Below, one piece after another: positions 55,901 through 61,900 of a stretch of DNA of 64,000 bases. How positions within the stretch are numbered: position 1 is the first letter of the stretch; each line of letters opens with the position of its first letter. Both the position numbers and the translations under genes were made by a program. The stretch comes from Acanthopleura granulata (Eukaryota > Mollusca > Polyplacophora > Chitonida > Chitonidae): positions 9,526,017-9,590,016 of the forward strand of contig JABBOT010000009.1 in the NCBI GenBank assembly GCA_016165875.1, written 5' to 3'. Below the pieces are notes generated by a model. It was not told the origin of the DNA, searched no databases, and saw nothing but the letters and a program-made list of their open reading frames with translations.

Positions 55901-58900
55901 TAAAACAGAACTTCCCACCAAGTGATTCTGTTTTCTCTTATAGTCAGGTTACACTCACCAAGGAATTTTGGCAGATATTGCTTCCAAGATCAAATACTAT
56001 TGAGTTCTAAGGGATTCTGCTAGTATCCCATGTTTGGCCAAAGACGTGTCACTGTCATAGATGCAAAAGTAAAAATAGTGACAGTACCTGCATCTTATTT
56101 TCCAAATCACAAAATGTATCTCCAATCACAAAAAGTATCTCCTGTCCAAAAAAAAGTGTTTCTGGTCACAAAATGTATCTCCAAGTTCCAATTGTAATTT
56201 CCAATTCTCAAGCAGTTGGAATAGTAAAGCCTCTAGCAAATCTCTTACATCCAAATTAATCAATATCTTCATTACCTATTATACAATTTCCGATGTAACA
56301 AGGCTGCTTTAACTTTAAAATTAAATTGTACTTCAAACAATGATGCAATTATATGTTCAAGGTCACATTACAAGAAGTTCAAAGTTCAAAAATAGTACAT
56401 TTAATCTCCTAAAGCCCATCTCACACCTCCAGCTGTACAAGTATTCCCAAAGATCAGATGGCATCTCTGGTTATCACATAATGTCAAACTAACTACACTG
56501 TATCTAGCAACTGAAGCATAACTAAAACTTCAAACTGTATTTATATTTTATCGCAATACATGCACTTGGATTCAACACAGAAAACATCTCTAAATAAATT
56601 TCCCAATAGAATCATACTCCAGTCATTGATTTTACCAGAACAGTTCCAAAATACAATGATTCGTGCTGTAACCCATACAGCGTACATCGACTCAAACCAA
56701 AGCAGAAATGTAAGAAGCATGTGAATGACTGAGTCTGTCCTTGGCACTCATTCTGGTAGAAAATGACTGAGTCTGTCCTTGGTGCTCATTCTAGTAGAAA
56801 ATGAATCAGCGAACTAATCATCTCAGTCATGGTTATGACAGATATCTATGGTTAAAGACATAAAAATTACACGTAACTCAAAAAGTGCATTTTTAGCAGC
56901 AAATGAAGGTAATAAAATATTACTTGTTGTGTTGATCGAAACATACATTTTTGCAACAGTATATATTATGATACATTCCAAGAGAACTTGAAAACATCTG
57001 AATTTTTAAGATTGGTAAAACTTTAAGGATCAAAAAATCTGCAACTCATGAGTGAAATTCTAGGGTATTTAACTGTACCTGCATTGATAAGTTTACAATG
57101 CCTTACATGTACATCTCCACACAGGTTTCCACGTACATCCAGGTAAACCAAAAAATTTCACCAAATCTTTAAAAAAAAAAAAAAAAAAGCACCCACAACA
57201 TATGTTTAGAAAACAAAAAGATAAAACATCTGATCACATGGCACAAACATTAGCGCTTAAAATCCTAATTCAATTCAAAGCCAAATTTCAATTAATCTGC
57301 AGATTGTCCTTATCTGTTTGCATCTGTGCTGTACCTATTTACTGACTCTGTGAGCTTTCCATGTACTATACACCTGCACACCTTCCTGCCCAGGTAAGCC
57401 TCCCACCCACCCGAAAGCTTTCGCATACAGTGTGTAAATCACATTCTCCCCTTATCCCCCTTTGGGTACTGCATTACTGTGGGGTCAGTTAGGTTATCCC
57501 TTGGCCCTCACTCACTGGCATACCACAACCTCCAATCAACTTAAAGCACACGGACTTGGCGGAGTGCCAGCAGCTCATATAGCAGGGCCTCTCTGCTTTG
57601 TTCTTGGCTGTCACTGCAACTCGACACTGCTGCCTTGGTCAAATACCACCACCATAAACGCTGTTATAATGACTGGCCATTATACTGTGGACTGCAGCTG
57701 CTAGAAATTGCCTTCAGGGAAACTCTGATGATACATGAATAGCCACAGATTATGGCTGGTTGTCCCAATCCCTAGACCCACCTTTTGTACATCCTGTAAT
57801 TTCAAGGAATGGACCGCCTACATATCACACATAATATCATGGAATTTTTCATCAACTATAATCACCCTGTAAATCAATGAAAAATCAGGTGAAATATTCT
57901 AATAACTTGAAATTACAGACAATTTACGGTAATTGCAGATGTATTAGTGATTGTTGTTAACTCACAGCACCGAATGACTTACCCCAGGGGTTTTTCTATG
58001 CCACTTTCTCGTTGGGGTTACCACATTGAGAACTATCGGCAAATTGAGTTCCAGATTACTTTTTTACTGAGTTTTCATGAAATAAATTAAGTTTTTGATA
58101 TTTTGGTGATGAAAAAATACTGAATTTTTTGACTTTTTCAAATTGTGTTTCTAGAAAGGAACCGGCTAGAAGAAAACCATGTACCATCTTAGTTAATTTA
58201 GACAGACTGTAAAATCCTATCATGTTAGATACAAGTGACCAAAAAGACTACACAGGCAAAGCAATTAGCAATCTGAGGCCTTTGAAACCTGAAGGACAAA
58301 AACAGTTGAAACCACTGATGCTGTCAGATATTCTTCCGGTTTGATTCCTATGTATTTATATGCTTGATTATGGTTTAACCTAATACTCAAGAATATTTCA
58401 CTCAGATTTATTTATTTATTTGACTGATGTTTTACGTCATACTCAACAATATTTCACTTATACAATGACAGCCAGCTTTATGGTGGAATCTGGGCAAAGC
58501 ACGGGGGAAACCCACAACCATAAGAAGGTTGCTGGCAGGCCTTCCCACGTATGACGGAGAGGAAGTCAGCATGAGATATGCTTAACCTCACAGCAATCGC
58601 ATTGTTGAGAGGTGCCTGGGTCATCACCCTGCACTGCCGTACTAAATCCCTAGGCCACTGAGGCCCCTATTTCATTCACATCTCACTCCATCAGGAATGG
58701 TGAAGATGCTGACAATAAACCTTAACACGCGTGACTTCAATACTTGCACACGTCATTATCACCAGGTGCTATGGTTTTCAACCCATTGGTGACATCAAGA
58801 ACGACTCTGGACTCTTGAAAGCTGTACTTCTGTTTATTCACTGTACATTTTTAGTCTCCAGAATGAAGTCTAGAAAGGGTATATATATATCAGTCCATAT

Positions 58901-61900
58901 GTGGGTTGCTGAGTAGTGTAGCCATAGCTACTAGTATTCCCAACATGAGCTGAACCTGTTTGAACAAAGGAATAACCAGTCTATACAATATAACAAAGAA
59001 GGGATTAAAATACTGATTAGAGGATCAACATTGATGTAGGAAACTTTGACATACATAGGTTAATTATTAAGCACCACAGGTAGTAAAACTGAACAAGTTG
59101 TCACCAATGAAGCACACCTGGTCATATTTTTGTGGGCAAGTGGTCTCCCACAAATGTCAAACATCACACATGTGTTTACGAGTTCTGTTGAGCACTTTTT
59201 GCTGCCAAGGCCCTTTGGGAAAATGAGAGTTGGGAGATCTTTTATAAATCTTAAAGGGAAAACCTACTAAAGAAACAAAAGGGAAAGATAACTAAAAGAA
59301 AACAATTAAAGTTTGACAACTAAAATAAGGAACAGATACCTAAAGGCAAAAGATAAGGAGAAAAAAAAAACAGCTAAGGAAAATAAAAGGCAGGAAATAA
59401 AAACAACTAAAGGAAAAAACAGTTAAAAATTAAGAATTACAAGGAAGCTAGTGTAGCATCGCCAGTTGTCAGATTCTAACCTTATCTGGAACTCTAATCC
59501 GTTATTTTAGAGGCCGATGAAGAAAAAAGCAAGTATAACCAGAATATCTTTGGTAGTGACATTAAAGCCTGAATGTGATTTGTGGAAGATATCAGTTACC
59601 AGTTTCAGTCTGAGTGCAGCTTTATCACACTTGGCAGGACGGCTTTCAAAAGGTGCTGCTGCCATTGCACAAAGGTCAACAACTTGGCCTTTACACTGCT
59701 AGTAAAATGGTACAAATGAGATCCACAGCACCCCCCACCTCCACCCCCCCCCTCCCAGAAAATCCTCACTACCAATGGTTCAATAATCTCTCCGAGCTTT
59801 GCACAGCTAACAGCGAATACGTTTTGTCAGGCTTATTGATCAGAAGTATTGTACTGAGAAAATCGGCTTGAGTTTGGAGATTCTGACACCACACACACCA
59901 AAGTGCCAGATGAATCCACGGGTCATTAGGTTCCAGCTCAACCATGAAATATATGGTCATTAAAACAACAACAACTGCCTAGGGCAAATTGGCACTAGGT
60001 CATGCCAGCACCACAGCTACAGTGTATTTCTCTGGACATTTTCAATTACTTACTGCCATTTCTTTCCACATTTTTTTTGTGTGACTGATGCCTAAATAAT
60101 CTGTCACAAAACATGATGAAAGAATGGTCCCATAGGGAAAAGAACAACAAACCTAAAATACTTGGAATGACCTAAACTTTAGTTCATGACAAAGTTCCCT
60201 GTTTTTCTGTTTTCTGGGCATTATATATAGATGAATCTTAGAAAGGTGAGTTGAGGTTTGTTTGGATGGTAAGGTAATATCCTACTGGAAACTTCTAAAT
60301 TCTACCTTTCACAGACGAAACTTTAGATTAAATACAGTAACTGGACACCTCCATGCCCCAATCGGCTTGCATTGACATATCAACCACCCTATCTTCCACA
60401 CTAACTGGTCAACAACTTCATATCAGTTCACGTAAAAGACCAAAACTGCATTACAGGAATGAAAAATACGATGTCAATTCACAGTTCCTACCCCACCCCA
60501 CAAGAGCACACAAGCTCTTCAATATTCACTATTCAATAAAAGCAAAAGAGGAAAGAAAAATATGAAAGACTAACAAAAACTTACCTGTAGGCCTATACCC
60601 TTCAAACGTTCATCTGAGGGGAGTTAATGACAGGTAGGCCCACCTTGGTGCTCAACAGTTCATGACAGGTATGCTATAAAACTTGAGCAGCTCCAAGCAT
60701 ACAATGTACACCTGCAGAACTCCAATGCCTCGTCCCCCATAGCTGTCGTACAGCTAAACTCCTCCGTATCACCGTCAGCCTTGGTTCAGTAAGATTTAAG
60801 AGCCCTGTACATTTGTATTTCAAAAAGTTGGCCTGTTTGTCGACTTCGAATCTGTAAAAGTGTTGAACAAACAGAAATAAAATGATTGAGAGCTAATAAA
60901 AGTGCGAGGCGAGCATTACAGATCCATTATAGGTCACATCTTACCATTACCGTCCCACAGACTTTCATACCAGTGATGTGAAATATTGACCCACAGGGGT
61001 TGGGAAAGCCTTAAAGGTTGGATTAGGACAATACTACCACCCCAGTCCCCTCCCACCTCACCATGTAAGTAGGTCCATGTATGCAAAATTATCACTTGAC
61101 CACTTGCTCAGAACAATGTGCACTCTTGGATCAGAAATTTTCAAAGGTTAATAGTACTTTACTGAAAATTGTTTGAGATATTAAGTCACATTTACGCATA
61201 TGTGTTTATGTTCAAGGTCAAAGAGCCAAGGTCATCACTGAAAATGGAACCCCTGTGCCACAACAATCTGAGTAATGTTGAGTTCAGTTCGTGAGAAATG
61301 AGCTTGTCAAAGAAACAAACTCGTCACAGAGGAAAAAAAAAACTTTAAAAAAAAAAAACAGATTTAGCCAGTAACAAAAGAAATTTTCACACAGCCATAC
61401 TTAACGACAGGTGTATGACTTTTCCAACAAATCAACTGAGCAAACAGTAAATGAATGTTTCAAACAAAATGTTTCAAATGAACAGATATACTCAGACATA
61501 AACGAGTTTCTCAAACAAAAAGAATTGGCCATAGAAAAACAGATTTAGCCAGGAACAAAGGGTAAAAAATCTTTTCAAACAACTAAATTTTGCCAGAGAT
61601 AAATGACTAACTTTTTGAACAAAATTAACCATTTTTCAGTCAATCAATTTAGTCAAAGATGAACAAACTTTCTGAACACAATTAACCATTTGTCAGTGAA
61701 CCAAGTTGATCAAAGACGAATGAAATTTTTGACCACAATTAACCATTTGGCAATGAACCAATTTAACCAAAGATGAATGGAATTTTTAAACACAATTAAG
61801 CAGAATTAGAAGAACTTAATAAATATACAGTCAGAAATCAGAGATAAATTCAATTTCCAAACAAAAAGATTTAGCCAATTACAAATGAGCCTGTCAAACA